A stretch of DNA of 64,000 nucleotides, taken from assembly GCA_963921305.4 (NCBI GenBank), contig CAWUEX030000002.1, positions 3,038,001-3,102,000 of the forward strand, written 5' to 3'. The notes beneath the pieces are model-generated. The model was not told where the DNA came from and did not search any database. It saw only the letters and a program-made list of their open reading frames with translations. Origin of the DNA: CAWUEX02 sp963921305 (GTDB taxonomy: Bacteria > Pseudomonadota > Alphaproteobacteria > Rhodospirillales > Rhodospirillaceae). Position numbers and translations under genes: made by a program. Positions 42,932-51,879 of the stretch are shown here, piece after piece (position 1 is the stretch's first letter; each line of letters opens with the position of its first letter).

Positions 42932-43219
42932 ATGTCGCTTGATGACGCCACCGTGCGCAAGATCGCATTCCTCGCGCGTATTGAGGTCCCTGATCAAGAT
43001 TTGGCTCCGCTCGCGAAAGAACTGAGCGGCATTCTCGATTGGATTGAGCAATTGCAGGAGGTCGATACGGACGCTGTCGAGCCCATGACCGGTGGCACCG
43101 ACATGGCGCTGAGTTGGCGCGCCGACAATGTCTCTGACGGCAACTATGCGGATAAGGTGTTGGCGAATGCGCCAGAGGCGCACGAAGGGTTCTTTGGTGT
43201 TCCCAAGGTTGTTGAGTAA
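42932..43219 (+). CDS. gatC: Aspartyl/glutamyl-tRNA amidotransferase subunit C
   Basis: A 95-residue subunit that clamps GatA to GatB. The family start 'SLDDATVRKIAFLARIEV' and the 'ELSGILDWIEQLQEVDTDAVEPM' helix are both clear. ATG at 42932 after GGAGGG; the TAA stop shares its last base with the gatA ATG (TAATG). Confidence 0.95.
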   Translation: MSLDDATVRKIAFLARIEVPDQDLAPLAKELSGILDWIEQLQEVDTDAVEPMTGGTDMALSWRADNVSDGNYADKVLANAPEAHEGFFGVPKVVE

Positions 43220-44697
43220 TGGCTGAGTTAACTCACTTGACGCTCGCCCAGGCGCGGGACGGACTACGGGCGAAAGACTTTTCCGCCGTTGAACTGGCCC
43301 AGGCGCACCTAGACGCGATGGAGAAGGGGCGCGAGCTCAATGCTTACATCACGGAGACGGGGGACTTAGCCAAGGAGCGCGCTAAAGCCGCGGACAATAA
43401 CCTGGCCAATGGATCAGCCGGAGCGCTGGAAGGTTTGCCCATCGGGATCAAAGACTTGTTTTGCACCGAAGGCGTGTTGACCACCGCAGCCTCGCACATC
43501 CTCGACGGATACCAGCCGCAGTATGAAAGCACGGTCACTGCCAAGCTCAAGGACGCCGGCGCGGTTATGGTTGGCAAGACCAATCTCGATGAATTCGCCA
43601 TGGGTTCCTCAAACGAGAGTAGCTACTACGGGCCCGCGATAAATCCTTGGAAAAAGAATGACGATGACTCGCCGTTGGTCCCTGGTGGGTCATCCGGTGG
43701 GTCTGCCGCTGCGGTTGCAGCACACCTCTGCTTGGGTGCGGCGGGGACGGACACCGGCGGATCGATCCGTCAGCCGGCTTCTTTTTGCGGCATTGTCGGA
43801 ATGAAGCCGACCTACGGGCGCTGTTCCCGTTGGGGGATCGTCGCGTTCGCGAGTTCTCTGGATCAAGCGGGTCCGATGACCCGAACGGTTCGGGATGCCG
43901 CTATCATGCTGTCGGCCATGGCTGGACATGATCCTAAAGACTCAACGTCTGCGGATCTTGCGGTACCGGATTTCGAAGCTGCGCTCACGGGAAATATCAG
44001 AGGGCTGCGCATCGGCATCCCCGCGGAATATCGTCCCGATGGACTCAACGAAGATATCTCCAACCTCTGGGATACCGGAATTGGGTGGCTCAAAGACGCG
44101 GGAGCCGAGATCGTCGACATAACGTTGCCCCACACAAAGCACGCTCTGCCGACGTATTACATCGTTGCTCCTGCAGAGGCGTCGTCGAATCTGGCGCGCT
44201 ACGACGGCGTGCGCTTTGGTTTGCGTGTGGAAGGTGAGTCACTTGATGAAATGTATGCCAAAACTCGGTCGGAGGGTTTTGGCGACGAGGTGAAACGACG
44301 CGTGATGATAGGGACCTACGCCCTTTCAGCCGGGTACTATGATGCCTACTACCTCAAAGCTCAAAAAGTCAGGCAGCTCATCTTTCAAGACTTTGTGTCG
44401 GCTTTTGAGAAGGTCGATACCATTCTGACGCCGACCGCGCCGACACCTGCTTTCGCGGTTGGCGAAAAGACGGATCCGGTGACCATGTACCTGAACGATG
44501 TGTTCACGGTGCCGGCCTCTTTGGCCGGTCTGCCCGGCATTTCAGTGCCCGCCGGGCTCTCAAAAGACGGACTACCCCTCGGTCTTCAGTTGCTGACAAA
44601 GCGCTGGGACGAGGAAACGCTATTCCGCTGTGCAGGCGTATTAGAGGACGCAGCTCAGTTTCCCGGTCTTCTCAAAGGCGGGGAGGGCCGGGCATGA
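43219..44697 (+). CDS. gatA: Aspartyl/glutamyl-tRNA amidotransferase subunit A
   Basis: A 492-residue amidase-signature enzyme that releases ammonia from glutamine for Glu-tRNA(Gln) and Asp-tRNA(Asn) transamidation. The catalytic triad is Lys78 ('GIKDLF'), cis-Ser158 ('PGGSSGGSAAAVA') and Ser182 ('GTDTGGSIRQPA'). It overlaps gatC by 1 nt and gatB by 4 nt, so all three subunits are made from one coupled transcript. Confidence 0.97.
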   Translation: MAELTHLTLAQARDGLRAKDFSAVELAQAHLDAMEKGRELNAYITETGDLAKERAKAADNNLANGSAGALEGLPIGIKDLFCTEGVLTTAASHILDGYQPQYESTVTAKLKDAGAVMVGKTNLDEFAMGSSNESSYYGPAINPWKKNDDDSPLVPGGSSGGSAAAVAAHLCLGAAGTDTGGSIRQPASFCGIVGMKPTYGRCSRWGIVAFASSLDQAGPMTRTVRDAAIMLSAMAGHDPKDSTSADLAVPDFEAALTGNIRGLRIGIPAEYRPDGLNEDISNLWDTGIGWLKDAGAEIVDITLPHTKHALPTYYIVAPAEASSNLARYDGVRFGLRVEGESLDEMYAKTRSEGFGDEVKRRVMIGTYALSAGYYDAYYLKAQKVRQLIFQDFVSAFEKVDTILTPTAPTPAFAVGEKTDPVTMYLNDVFTVPASLAGLPGISVPAGLSKDGLPLGLQLLTKRWDEETLFRCAGVLEDAAQFPGLLKGGEGRA

Positions 44698-46151
44698 GTT
44701 TCCTGATCCAGGGTGAAACGGGCGACTGGGAGGTCGTCATTGGCCTGGAAGTCCACGCGCAGGTCATTTCCAGAGCTAAACTTTTCTCAGGAGCTCCCAC
44801 AGACTTTGGTGCGGACCCGAACTCCCAAGTGTCGTTTATCGATGCTGGGATGCCGGGCATGCTGCCGGTCATTAACGAGATATGCGTTGAACAAGCAGTG
44901 CGCACGGGTCTTGGCCTCAGGGCGCAGATCAACCACCGCAGCGTCTTCGCGCGGAAGAACTATTTTTATGCCGACCTGCCGCAAGGCTACCAGATTAGTC
45001 AGTACGAGCTTCCCATCGTCGGCGAAGGGACCATCGTGCTGGATATGCCGGACGGCACCAGCCGCGATGTGGGAATCGAGCGCCTGCATCTTGAGCAAGA
45101 TGCCGGTAAATCGATTCACGATTTGCACCCCTCCAAGTCCTACATCGACCTAAACCGGTCCGGTGTTGCGCTGATGGAGATCGTGTCCAAACCAGATATG
45201 CGATCCCCTGAGGAGGCTGGCGCTTATCTTCGCAAGTTACGGTCGATCGTGCGCTACCTGGGTACATGCGACGGGAATATGGACGAAGGCTCGATGCGCT
45301 GTGACGCCAATGTCTCCGTGCGGCCAGTGGGCTCAGATGAACTTCGGACACGGTGCGAGATCAAAAACGTCAACTCGGTTCGTTTTGTGATGCAGGCGAT
45401 TGAGTACGAGGCCCGCCGCCATGTTGATGTTTATGAGGCCAATGGTGAGATTCAGCAGGAAACCCGTCTCTACGATCAAGGCAAGGGTGAGACCCGCCCG
45501 ATGCGCTCAAAAGAGTTCGCCCACGACTATCGCTATTTTCCCGACCCCGACTTGCTTCCGCTGGAGTTTGACGAGGCTTTTGTCGAAAAAATTCGGGAAT
45601 CGTTACCCGAGTTGCCGGACGACAAAAAGGCCCGATTCATCGACGAATACGGCTTGTCGGCCTACGACGCGAGTGTGCTGGTGGTCGAAAAAGAAACCGC
45701 GGAGTTCTTCGAGAATGTGGCCAAAGGCCGTGATGCAAAGGCCTCTGCCAATTGGGTGATCACCAATCTCTTCGGTGCGCTCAACAAGAAAGGGATCTCG
45801 ATCACGGACAGCCCGGTTACTGCAGATGCGCTTGGAAAGCTGATTGACCTTATTTCCGACAGCACGATCTCGGGGCGGATCGCCAAAGACGTTTTTGAGA
45901 TCATGGTGGACGAGGGTAAGGACCCTGAAGCCATTGTTGAGGAAAAAGGGCTTAAGCAGATTACCGACACAGGCCCGATCGAGTCGGCAATTGACCAGGT
46001 CATGGCCGACAATCCCGACAAAGTCGATGAATACCGCAGCGGAAAAGATAAGCTTATTGGCTGGTTTGTTGGTCAGGTGATGAAACAGACCGGGGGCAAA
46101 GCCAATCCCGGTATGGTCAATGAGCTTCTCCGCAAGAAACTTGCGCCGTAG
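44694..46151 (+). CDS. gatB: Aspartyl/glutamyl-tRNA amidotransferase subunit B
   Basis: A 485-residue kinase/amidotransferase subunit. 'VIGLEVHAQVISRAKLFSG' opens the cradle domain; 'KNYFYADLPQGYQISQYE', 'RLHLEQDAGKS' and 'RCEIKNVNSVRFV' follow, and the C-terminal YqeY-like tail ends 'GGKANPGMVNELLRKKL'. The ATGA overlap with gatA shows coupling. Presence of gatCAB implies that Gln-tRNA and/or Asn-tRNA is made by the indirect route in this organism. Confidence 0.97.
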   Translation: MSFLIQGETGDWEVVIGLEVHAQVISRAKLFSGAPTDFGADPNSQVSFIDAGMPGMLPVINEICVEQAVRTGLGLRAQINHRSVFARKNYFYADLPQGYQISQYELPIVGEGTIVLDMPDGTSRDVGIERLHLEQDAGKSIHDLHPSKSYIDLNRSGVALMEIVSKPDMRSPEEAGAYLRKLRSIVRYLGTCDGNMDEGSMRCDANVSVRPVGSDELRTRCEIKNVNSVRFVMQAIEYEARRHVDVYEANGEIQQETRLYDQGKGETRPMRSKEFAHDYRYFPDPDLLPLEFDEAFVEKIRESLPELPDDKKARFIDEYGLSAYDASVLVVEKETAEFFENVAKGRDAKASANWVITNLFGALNKKGISITDSPVTADALGKLIDLISDSTISGRIAKDVFEIMVDEGKDPEAIVEEKGLKQITDTGPIESAIDQVMADNPDKVDEYRSGKDKLIGWFVGQVMKQTGGKANPGMVNELLRKKLAP

Positions 46152-46240
46152 AGTTTCACGCACTTAAGCACTGCGAAAGAAGCGCGATTGGTTTTAGGGC
46201 GACAAGTAAGTTGCGCAACAGTGGAGCGGGTTCAGGAAAA

Positions 46241-46783
46241 GTGGGGAAAGCTCTTTTCTCTCTGTGTGTTATCGCTTTGGCGGTCGTGGGTTGGTTTGTC
46301 TACGATGCGACGATGGCACCCGATTGGATGCGCAAGTTCGCGGAGGAATTAAATACCCGGGCAACGATCACCGGGGAATTCCGGCCCGAGGCCGCGTTCC
46401 CAACTCTTAAAAACAGGCCCGATCCGGACTCTCCCTATATTTGTTTTTCTCACATCGCGGATTTCGAATGGGACCGCCTGTACATCGTGCCGTCCGGCGG
46501 ACCCATCCCCATTTCGATCACCGCGTTTGACTGGCCTGATGAGCCGGTGTCTGAACTCAGCGACCGTCTGGCTAGCGATCCAAGATATCAGATCATTGCC
46601 TTCACTCTGGCGGGGAGGGTTGTCGATTACGCCTACTACTTCACGATCTGGGGCGACCTCTCAGAGGCGGCTAGCCCACAGGGATTTGATCGTTCGGAAG
46701 CCGTATTTGTCGCGGAAAGTGACGGACAGTCCTTTACCCTGCGGCCAGCCCTGACTGAGGGACGGAGCCATTGCGCTGCCTAA
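46241..46783 (+). CDS. Membrane-anchored or exported protein of unknown function
   Basis: About 180 residues: a single N-terminal hydrophobic segment ('ALFSLCVIALAVVGWFVYD') followed by a globular domain with 'FSHIADFEWDRLYIVPSGG' and 'SDRLASDPRYQIIAFTLAGRVVDYAYY'. It is probably periplasmic and held by the N-terminal helix. I do not recognise a family. The GTG at 46241 is given; a TTG at 46211 would add ten residues, and neither has a clear ribosome site. It lies between gatB and a GST gene on the same strand. Confidence 0.65.
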   Translation: MGKALFSLCVIALAVVGWFVYDATMAPDWMRKFAEELNTRATITGEFRPEAAFPTLKNRPDPDSPYICFSHIADFEWDRLYIVPSGGPIPISITAFDWPDEPVSELSDRLASDPRYQIIAFTLAGRVVDYAYYFTIWGDLSEAASPQGFDRSEAVFVAESDGQSFTLRPALTEGRSHCAA

Positions 46784-46803
46784 GCAGCGATGAGGAGTGA
46801 ACC

Positions 46804-47433
46804 GTGATCGACTTATACACCTTCCCCACACCGAATGGATGGAAGGCCTCTATTATGCTGGAAGAGGTCGGCCTTCCTTACAAAGTGCATGTTGTGCATA
46901 TCGGCAAGGACGAGCAATTCGCGCCAGACTTTCTGAAGATCAGCCCAAACAACAAAATTCCAGCAATCGTTGACCCTGACGGACCGGATGGCCAACCCAT
47001 ATCGGTGTTCGAGTCCGGAGCTACTTTGGTTTACCTGGCGCGCAAGACCGGGAGTGATTTGCTGCCAGATGATCCACGCCGGTTCACTGCGGTGATGGAA
47101 TGGCTGATGTTCCAGATGGCCAGTATTGGTCCGATGTTCGGCCAGATGGGCCACTTCGTGCGCTTCGCTAAGGAAGATGTGCCTTATGGAAAGAAGCGCT
47201 ATACCGACGAAAGCCGCCGTATTCTCGGCGTTATGAATACACGCTTGGAGCAGTTTGAATATCTGGCTGGACAGTATTCAATCGCCGATATCGCAAGTTA
47301 CGGATGGACAAAATCTGCAGAGTCCATGTTTGACGGACTGGCAGACTGGCCAAACGTTCAGCGGTGGTTTGAGCAGGTGGGACAGAGGCCCGCAGTGCAA
47401 AAAGGTTTGACGGTTCCGGATCTGAATGGGTGA
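46804..47433 (+). CDS. Glutathione S-transferase, YfcG/Ure2p-like
   Basis: A 209-residue GST. The thioredoxin-like N-domain starts 'MIDLYTFPTPNGWKASIMLEEVGLPY', with 'NNKIPAIVD' (cis-Pro) and 'ISVFESGATLVYLA' (Glu-Ser of the glutathione site). A helical C-domain ends 'WPNVQRWFEQVGQRPAVQKGL'. The 'TPNGWK' start is that of the YfcG/Ure2p group, which often act as disulfide-bond reductases. GTG start with GAGGAG upstream. Confidence 0.9.
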   Translation: MIDLYTFPTPNGWKASIMLEEVGLPYKVHVVHIGKDEQFAPDFLKISPNNKIPAIVDPDGPDGQPISVFESGATLVYLARKTGSDLLPDDPRRFTAVMEWLMFQMASIGPMFGQMGHFVRFAKEDVPYGKKRYTDESRRILGVMNTRLEQFEYLAGQYSIADIASYGWTKSAESMFDGLADWPNVQRWFEQVGQRPAVQKGLTVPDLNG

Positions 47434-47438
47434 TGCCG

Positions 47439-48614
47439 CTACGGCGATAAGGACCCGCGAATAACCAGCCAAACATCTTGATCTAGCGTTGCCATGCGCT
47501 CTGACGAGCCCGCCAGAGCATAGCCTCCGCCTGGCCGCGGGGCGACAGCGAGGGCAAACCGATTGGTCGGACCTTCATGCCTATTGGCCGCTCTGATGTC
47601 ACCAGAGTCGGTAAAGTTGACCACAAGTCCTGTCGTCAGGTTTCCGTCCGAGAGTCTGGCAGAAACAAGAAAAGATCCGTCATCGGCGTAACTTAAATCG
47701 GTGGCGAGAGCGCTTCCTTCAGAGTTGATTCTCTGCTGCCAGCTCACGGCGCCTTCTGAGTCTATCCCGCCGATGACGAGACTTCGCGCGGGACTGCCTT
47801 CGGACTCTGACGTTGCCGCGAATACGAGCGCGCTCTCTGGCAGGGGAGAGATGGCGTGAATTTCGGTCATCGGCCCGAACTCATGTAATCGCTCGTCTAG
47901 AACGGAGCCCAACGAATCAAAACGTATCGTCCAACCGGCAACGGAGTCGTCCGCGCCTGTTGTCCATCCTGCAGCGACATATCCACCGCCCGAAGCAAGT
48001 GCGACGTCCTCGAAGCCATCGTCAAATTCTGCACCAAGAGTCCGGAACCACTCTACGGCAAGCGTGGAATCGAGCTTCATTATCCAAGCGTCAAGGCCAC
48101 CCCGCGTGAGGTGACCTGTTTGGCCAGCTAAAATTAAGCCGCCATCGAAGGTCGGTTGCACGGCATGGAGGTTGTCCTCGCGGGATGAGCCAACGTTCTT
48201 CTGATCCTCAACAACTCCTTCGAAGGATATTTTGCTTACGCGTGTCCGGCCGGTGCCGGCCTCTGGGTCGCTATCAATGATGAAGACGCCGCCATCCAGC
48301 GCAGGGGCAAGGGCTGAAACGCCGTAGGGCGCAGCCGGCAGGGGCAAATCCCACAAGGCGCGTCCGCGGGCGTCGACTCTTATAACCCAAGACTGGGTGT
48401 TTTCGGGTGCGCCTGGCAGGGAGGTCCACCCCCCCAAGACGTAGCCGCCGTCCGACATGGGCACGATCGAGTTCGCGCCGTCAGACCCGGGGCCGCCAAA
48501 GTTGAGAACGATTTCGTGGTCAAGCAGCGGCGTATCCGCCCCAAGCGTTGCCGGAACATGGCAAACGATCTGCGAAGCGAAGAGACTGCACAATAGGCGG
48601 TATCTCAGAGCCAC
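47439..48614 (-). CDS. Secreted protein with repeated DGGYVLGGWT-type blades
   Basis: A 391-residue protein with a signal peptide and about six repeats of about 50 residues on the pattern DGGYVLAGxT...xxWVxRxDxxG ('SDGGYVLGGWTS', 'TFDGGLILAGQTG', 'ASGGGYVAAGWTTG', 'RPGGGYALAGSSE'). This resembles beta-propeller proteins found in the envelope of many bacteria. No enzyme motif is seen; it may bind ligands or proteins. It converges on the GST gene with a 5-nt gap and is followed upstream by the DUF481 gene 22 nt away, so the two may be co-transcribed. Confidence 0.72.
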   Translation of the reverse strand: MALRYRLLCSLFASQIVCHVPATLGADTPLLDHEIVLNFGGPGSDGANSIVPMSDGGYVLGGWTSLPGAPENTQSWVIRVDARGRALWDLPLPAAPYGVSALAPALDGGVFIIDSDPEAGTGRTRVSKISFEGVVEDQKNVGSSREDNLHAVQPTFDGGLILAGQTGHLTRGGLDAWIMKLDSTLAVEWFRTLGAEFDDGFEDVALASGGGYVAAGWTTGADDSVAGWTIRFDSLGSVLDERLHEFGPMTEIHAISPLPESALVFAATSESEGSPARSLVIGGIDSEGAVSWQQRINSEGSALATDLSYADDGSFLVSARLSDGNLTTGLVVNFTDSGDIRAANRHEGPTNRFALAVAPRPGGGYALAGSSERMATLDQDVWLVIRGSLSP

Positions 48615-48635
48615 AGGCAGAGGGTCACTTATAAA

Positions 48636-49427
48636 TTAGAACCCATATACCAGCGAAACCTTGGACAACGTGTCTGTTTTTCTTGTGAGTGCTGGTGGAT
48701 CGGTGTTGTGACGAACGTTGAACGATATGCGTGTGGCCAGGTCGCCGATCAGATTACTTGTCAATGCAATCGTATTTTCGATCTTTGTGCGGTCGCTGTC
48801 CCAGGTCACGATAAAGTCGTTGGTGATCGCAACGTTATCGGAGAAATCGTACTCAAAATTGGCGCTACCGCGGACCAGGAATTCATCTTCCGAGCTGTTA
48901 ACCAGGGGCGGGGCCGGAGGGGTGGGTGTCGACAACTTGCTGTAGCGGTAACCGGGGCCAGCCTGAATGAGAAGGCGCATATCGTCTTCATCGAATACCT
49001 TGTACCCTGCGCCCGCCGCCGCCTCTACTTCGTACTTGAAGCCTGAAAACCGGTCGTCATCGTATTCGAGGTAGCCGAAGACGAACAAGGAGTCCCGCAT
49101 GTCGTATCTGGACTCGACAGACCCGAGAATGCGTTGGGCCGTGGTGGTGCCGTTGTCATCGGCAAATTCGGCCATCAGCCTGTAGTTATCCTCAAGACGT
49201 CCGGCCCGGTAGCGGGCCTTGATCTCGGCATCCACCCGTGTCGTGTCTGTATTTCCGGTGGCAATGGAGCCGCCGACGTTGATCTCTCCGCTCAAGCCTT
49301 CCGAACGATCCACAGCTGCCGCCGGGCTGCTAACAAAAGGAGCGGCCAGCAGAAGCCCCGCCGCGAGCAAGGGGAGGTGTGAAGAAGGCCGGAGGTGCCG
49401 AATACGCCACAAGAGGGAGTGAAGCAT
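48636..49427 (-). CDS. DUF481-family outer-membrane beta-barrel protein
   Basis: A 263-residue protein with a signal peptide (hydrophobic 'LPLLAAGLLLAAPFV', cleavage near AAA) and a DUF481 barrel. Alternating-residue strands start 'LSGEINVGGSIATGNTDTTRVDAEIKARY' and end '-VSLVYGF' with the terminal Phe recognised by the BAM complex. The in-frame extension to 49511 is rejected because ATG 49427 has AAGGAA 8 nt before it and starts the signal peptide. Function unknown; relatives include E. coli YdiY. Confidence 0.86.
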   Translation of the reverse strand: MLHSLLWRIRHLRPSSHLPLLAAGLLLAAPFVSSPAAAVDRSEGLSGEINVGGSIATGNTDTTRVDAEIKARYRAGRLEDNYRLMAEFADDNGTTTAQRILGSVESRYDMRDSLFVFGYLEYDDDRFSGFKYEVEAAAGAGYKVFDEDDMRLLIQAGPGYRYSKLSTPTPPAPPLVNSSEDEFLVRGSANFEYDFSDNVAITNDFIVTWDSDRTKIENTIALTSNLIGDLATRISFNVRHNTDPPALTRKTDTLSKVSLVYGF

Positions 49428-49594
49428 GGTCAAATTCCTTAAGTGTGCCTGCAGGCATGGGTGTCTCGGGTGTGCGACCTGATAAGCACCTGATTCATCT
49501 TGCGGAATCACTCTGCCAAAGTTGTTTTACGCGTCACAGGGACGCTTGACAACTGTGCCCTAAGTTTACATGTTCCACGCCCGCTCACTCCTGC

Positions 49595-49683
49595 GGAGGG
49601 GTGGCAGAGTGGTAATGCAGCGGATTGCTAATCCGTCAACCGGTCATACGGTTGCCTGGGTTCGAGTCCCAGTCCCTCCGCCA
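49595..49683 (+). tRNA. tRNA-Ser (anticodon GCT)
   Basis: An 89-nt class II tRNA with CCA encoded. The acceptor stem GGAGGGG pairs with TCCCTCC plus discriminator G. The anticodon stem GCGGA/TCCGT carries loop TTGCTAA, giving anticodon GCT for AGC/AGT codons. A long variable arm (CAACCGGTCATACGGTTG) and a T arm CTGGG-TTCGAGT-CCCAG are present. Confidence 0.96.
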
Positions 49684-49714
49684 GTTTTTCGGCCAGTTCT
49701 GGCTGAGCCGCGTT

Positions 49715-51751
49715 TTAAACGCCCATAGACTCTTTACGCGCCGCGACGACTTTGTCGGCGTCCCGGCCACTGAGCTCCTGAAAATGGCTGAACTTGCTCT
49801 CGAAGGTTCCGATACCAAGAGATAGGGATCGTATTTCAGTGATGAGGTCGAGCATCTCGGCCGCTGGAATGTTCACGTGAATTTGGTCCCATCCGGTCCA
49901 GCCATCACGGGCATCAAATCCTAATATCTGAGCGCGCCGCTGGGTCACGGCCCGCTGGACTTTAGACGTATGTTCGGTGGGGACAAAAATTTGCACATCA
50001 TTGATAGGCTCTAGGAGCTGTGGATCACACTTGGGCACGCCTTCGGTCATGGCCATGCGGCCGGCGGTGCGGAACGCCTGATCGGAGGAGTCAACCGAGT
50101 GATGTTGTCCGTCCTTCAGGGTGACGTGAAGGTCCACGACCTTAAAGCCAAGTGGTCCCTGTTCGGTGTTGTCGCGGACCCCGGCCTCGACTGCCGGAAT
50201 GAAGTTTTTCGGTACGGCGCCACCAACAATCGTGTCGGAAAATTCCACGCCTGAACCACGCGCCAGCGGCGCAATGGAAATTGTTATGTCCGCGAACTGT
50301 CCATGTCCGCCCGACTGGCGTTTAAAGCGGGTGTGCTGCTCCGTCGACTTCTTAATCGTTTCTTTGTAGGCGATTTGCGGCCGTGATGACTCCACGCTTA
50401 AATCAAACTTACGTTTCAAGCGTTCCATTCCGAGCTGAATGTGGATGTCACCTTGGCCCTCGAGGACAAGCTCGTGCGTGTCTTCATTCTGAACGACTTC
50501 GAATGACGGGTCTTCCTCGCAAAGTTTACGTAAGGACTCCGTCAACTTCACATCGTCTTTGCGGTCGGTCGAGTGGATCGCCAGCCCATAAAGCGGCACT
50601 GGCGGTGGGGGCCAGTTCGTAGCCTGGGTTATGCCTTTTTCCGTCAGGACGTCACCCGCAACGCCGTCTTCCATGCGTGACAAAGCGACGACGTCCCCCG
50701 TATCGACCGTACTGACTTTCGACTTTGCCATCCCTGGTTCTGCGCCCTGTTGCATGTTGTTGAGGCGGTGGCCGCCAAGGGAGTCTCCATCTTTGATGCG
50801 TCCACGCATGATGCGCGTCAGCGTCAGTTTGCCAACGTGTTCGGCATAGTTGATCTTATAAATCTGAGCGACCGGGCTTTCGTTTGGCAGGCCCAGCCGA
50901 TCAGCGGTTTCGGTGGTCGTAGGGACCTCATGGCGAATCGCCTTTAAGAGACGGCGCACTCCGTTCTCATGCTCCGCCACGCCCAACAACACAGGGACAA
51001 TGAGATCTTCCGCAAGGTCTTTGGTGAGCTGCCGATAGACTTCCTCGCGCTCGGGCTCGATGTCTTCGAGGAGCTGCTCCAGCAACGCGTCGTCGAAATC
51101 GGAGAGCGTTTCCAGCAGTTCGCGCCGCGCGTCGCCAGTTTCCTCAGTCGACACCTCTTCCATCGGTATGCGTTCGGAGGGTTCGTCCAGTTTGTAATGG
51201 TAGGCGCGCTCGGCCACCAAATCGACGTAACCGGTAATTTGGCGATCTTCGATCAATGGAACATGCCGGAGTACAAGAGGGCGCTGTGATTGCTCTTGCA
51301 ATGCGCGCAACAGGTCTCTTACCGAAAGGTTGGTGCTGTCCATTTTGTTGATAAAAATCATATGCGGAATGCTGTGGTCGTCTAGGAAGCGCAGCGTCGG
51401 CGCGAGGGCGACCATTTTGTCTGGCTCCGGTTCGGTGACCACGACGACCGCGTCTGCGATCATCATCGCTTGATGACTATCCTGAATGAGATCGATGGCA
51501 CCCGGGCAGTCCAATGCTACCCAAGGGTCTCCCAGATAAGAAAAACGCACCGGTGTCAGTTCTGTTGACATGGTGCGTGCGCGGGCCTCGTTTGAGGTGT
51601 CGCTTACTGTAGTGCCGTCCTGGACACTCCCTTTCTTTGGAATGCTGCCCGACGCGAACAGCATACTTTCAAGCAGTGTCGTTTTGCCGCTCGATTGCGG
51701 CCCGACGAAAGCTATACAGCGGGTTCCTTTGCTGGCTTGTGCATCTGCCAT
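49715..51751 (-). CDS. Elongation-factor-G-like translational GTPase
   Basis: A 678-residue protein with the EF-G domain order: GTPase (1 to about 270), domain II with 'VGKLTLTRIMRGRIKDGD', and III-V ending with 'KVQRAVTQRRAQILGFDARDGW' and 'PAAEMLDLITEIRSL'. The G1 loop is GPQSSGKTT instead of AHIDAGKTT, G3 is DCPG and G4 NKMD. The switch-1 region lacks the EF-G signature and reads 'DGTTVSDTSNEARARTMS'. This marks the known EF-G-like paralogues, not the main EF-G; their job is unclear. It converges on tRNA-Ser. Confidence 0.88.
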   Translation of the reverse strand: MADAQASKGTRCIAFVGPQSSGKTTLLESMLFASGSIPKKGSVQDGTTVSDTSNEARARTMSTELTPVRFSYLGDPWVALDCPGAIDLIQDSHQAMMIADAVVVVTEPEPDKMVALAPTLRFLDDHSIPHMIFINKMDSTNLSVRDLLRALQEQSQRPLVLRHVPLIEDRQITGYVDLVAERAYHYKLDEPSERIPMEEVSTEETGDARRELLETLSDFDDALLEQLLEDIEPEREEVYRQLTKDLAEDLIVPVLLGVAEHENGVRRLLKAIRHEVPTTTETADRLGLPNESPVAQIYKINYAEHVGKLTLTRIMRGRIKDGDSLGGHRLNNMQQGAEPGMAKSKVSTVDTGDVVALSRMEDGVAGDVLTEKGITQATNWPPPPVPLYGLAIHSTDRKDDVKLTESLRKLCEEDPSFEVVQNEDTHELVLEGQGDIHIQLGMERLKRKFDLSVESSRPQIAYKETIKKSTEQHTRFKRQSGGHGQFADITISIAPLARGSGVEFSDTIVGGAVPKNFIPAVEAGVRDNTEQGPLGFKVVDLHVTLKDGQHHSVDSSDQAFRTAGRMAMTEGVPKCDPQLLEPINDVQIFVPTEHTSKVQRAVTQRRAQILGFDARDGWTGWDQIHVNIPAAEMLDLITEIRSLSLGIGTFESKFSHFQELSGRDADKVVAARKESMGV

Positions 51752-51879
51752 TGTGCGCCACCCCCAATTTAAATGTCACTCCCGTTGATCAGGAGGACTG
51801 ATTGTTTGATATCTGAGGTACCATTTCCTGTTGTCGAGCGATCACGGTATTCAAGCACGCGCGCCCGGGCCTTCCAAGG

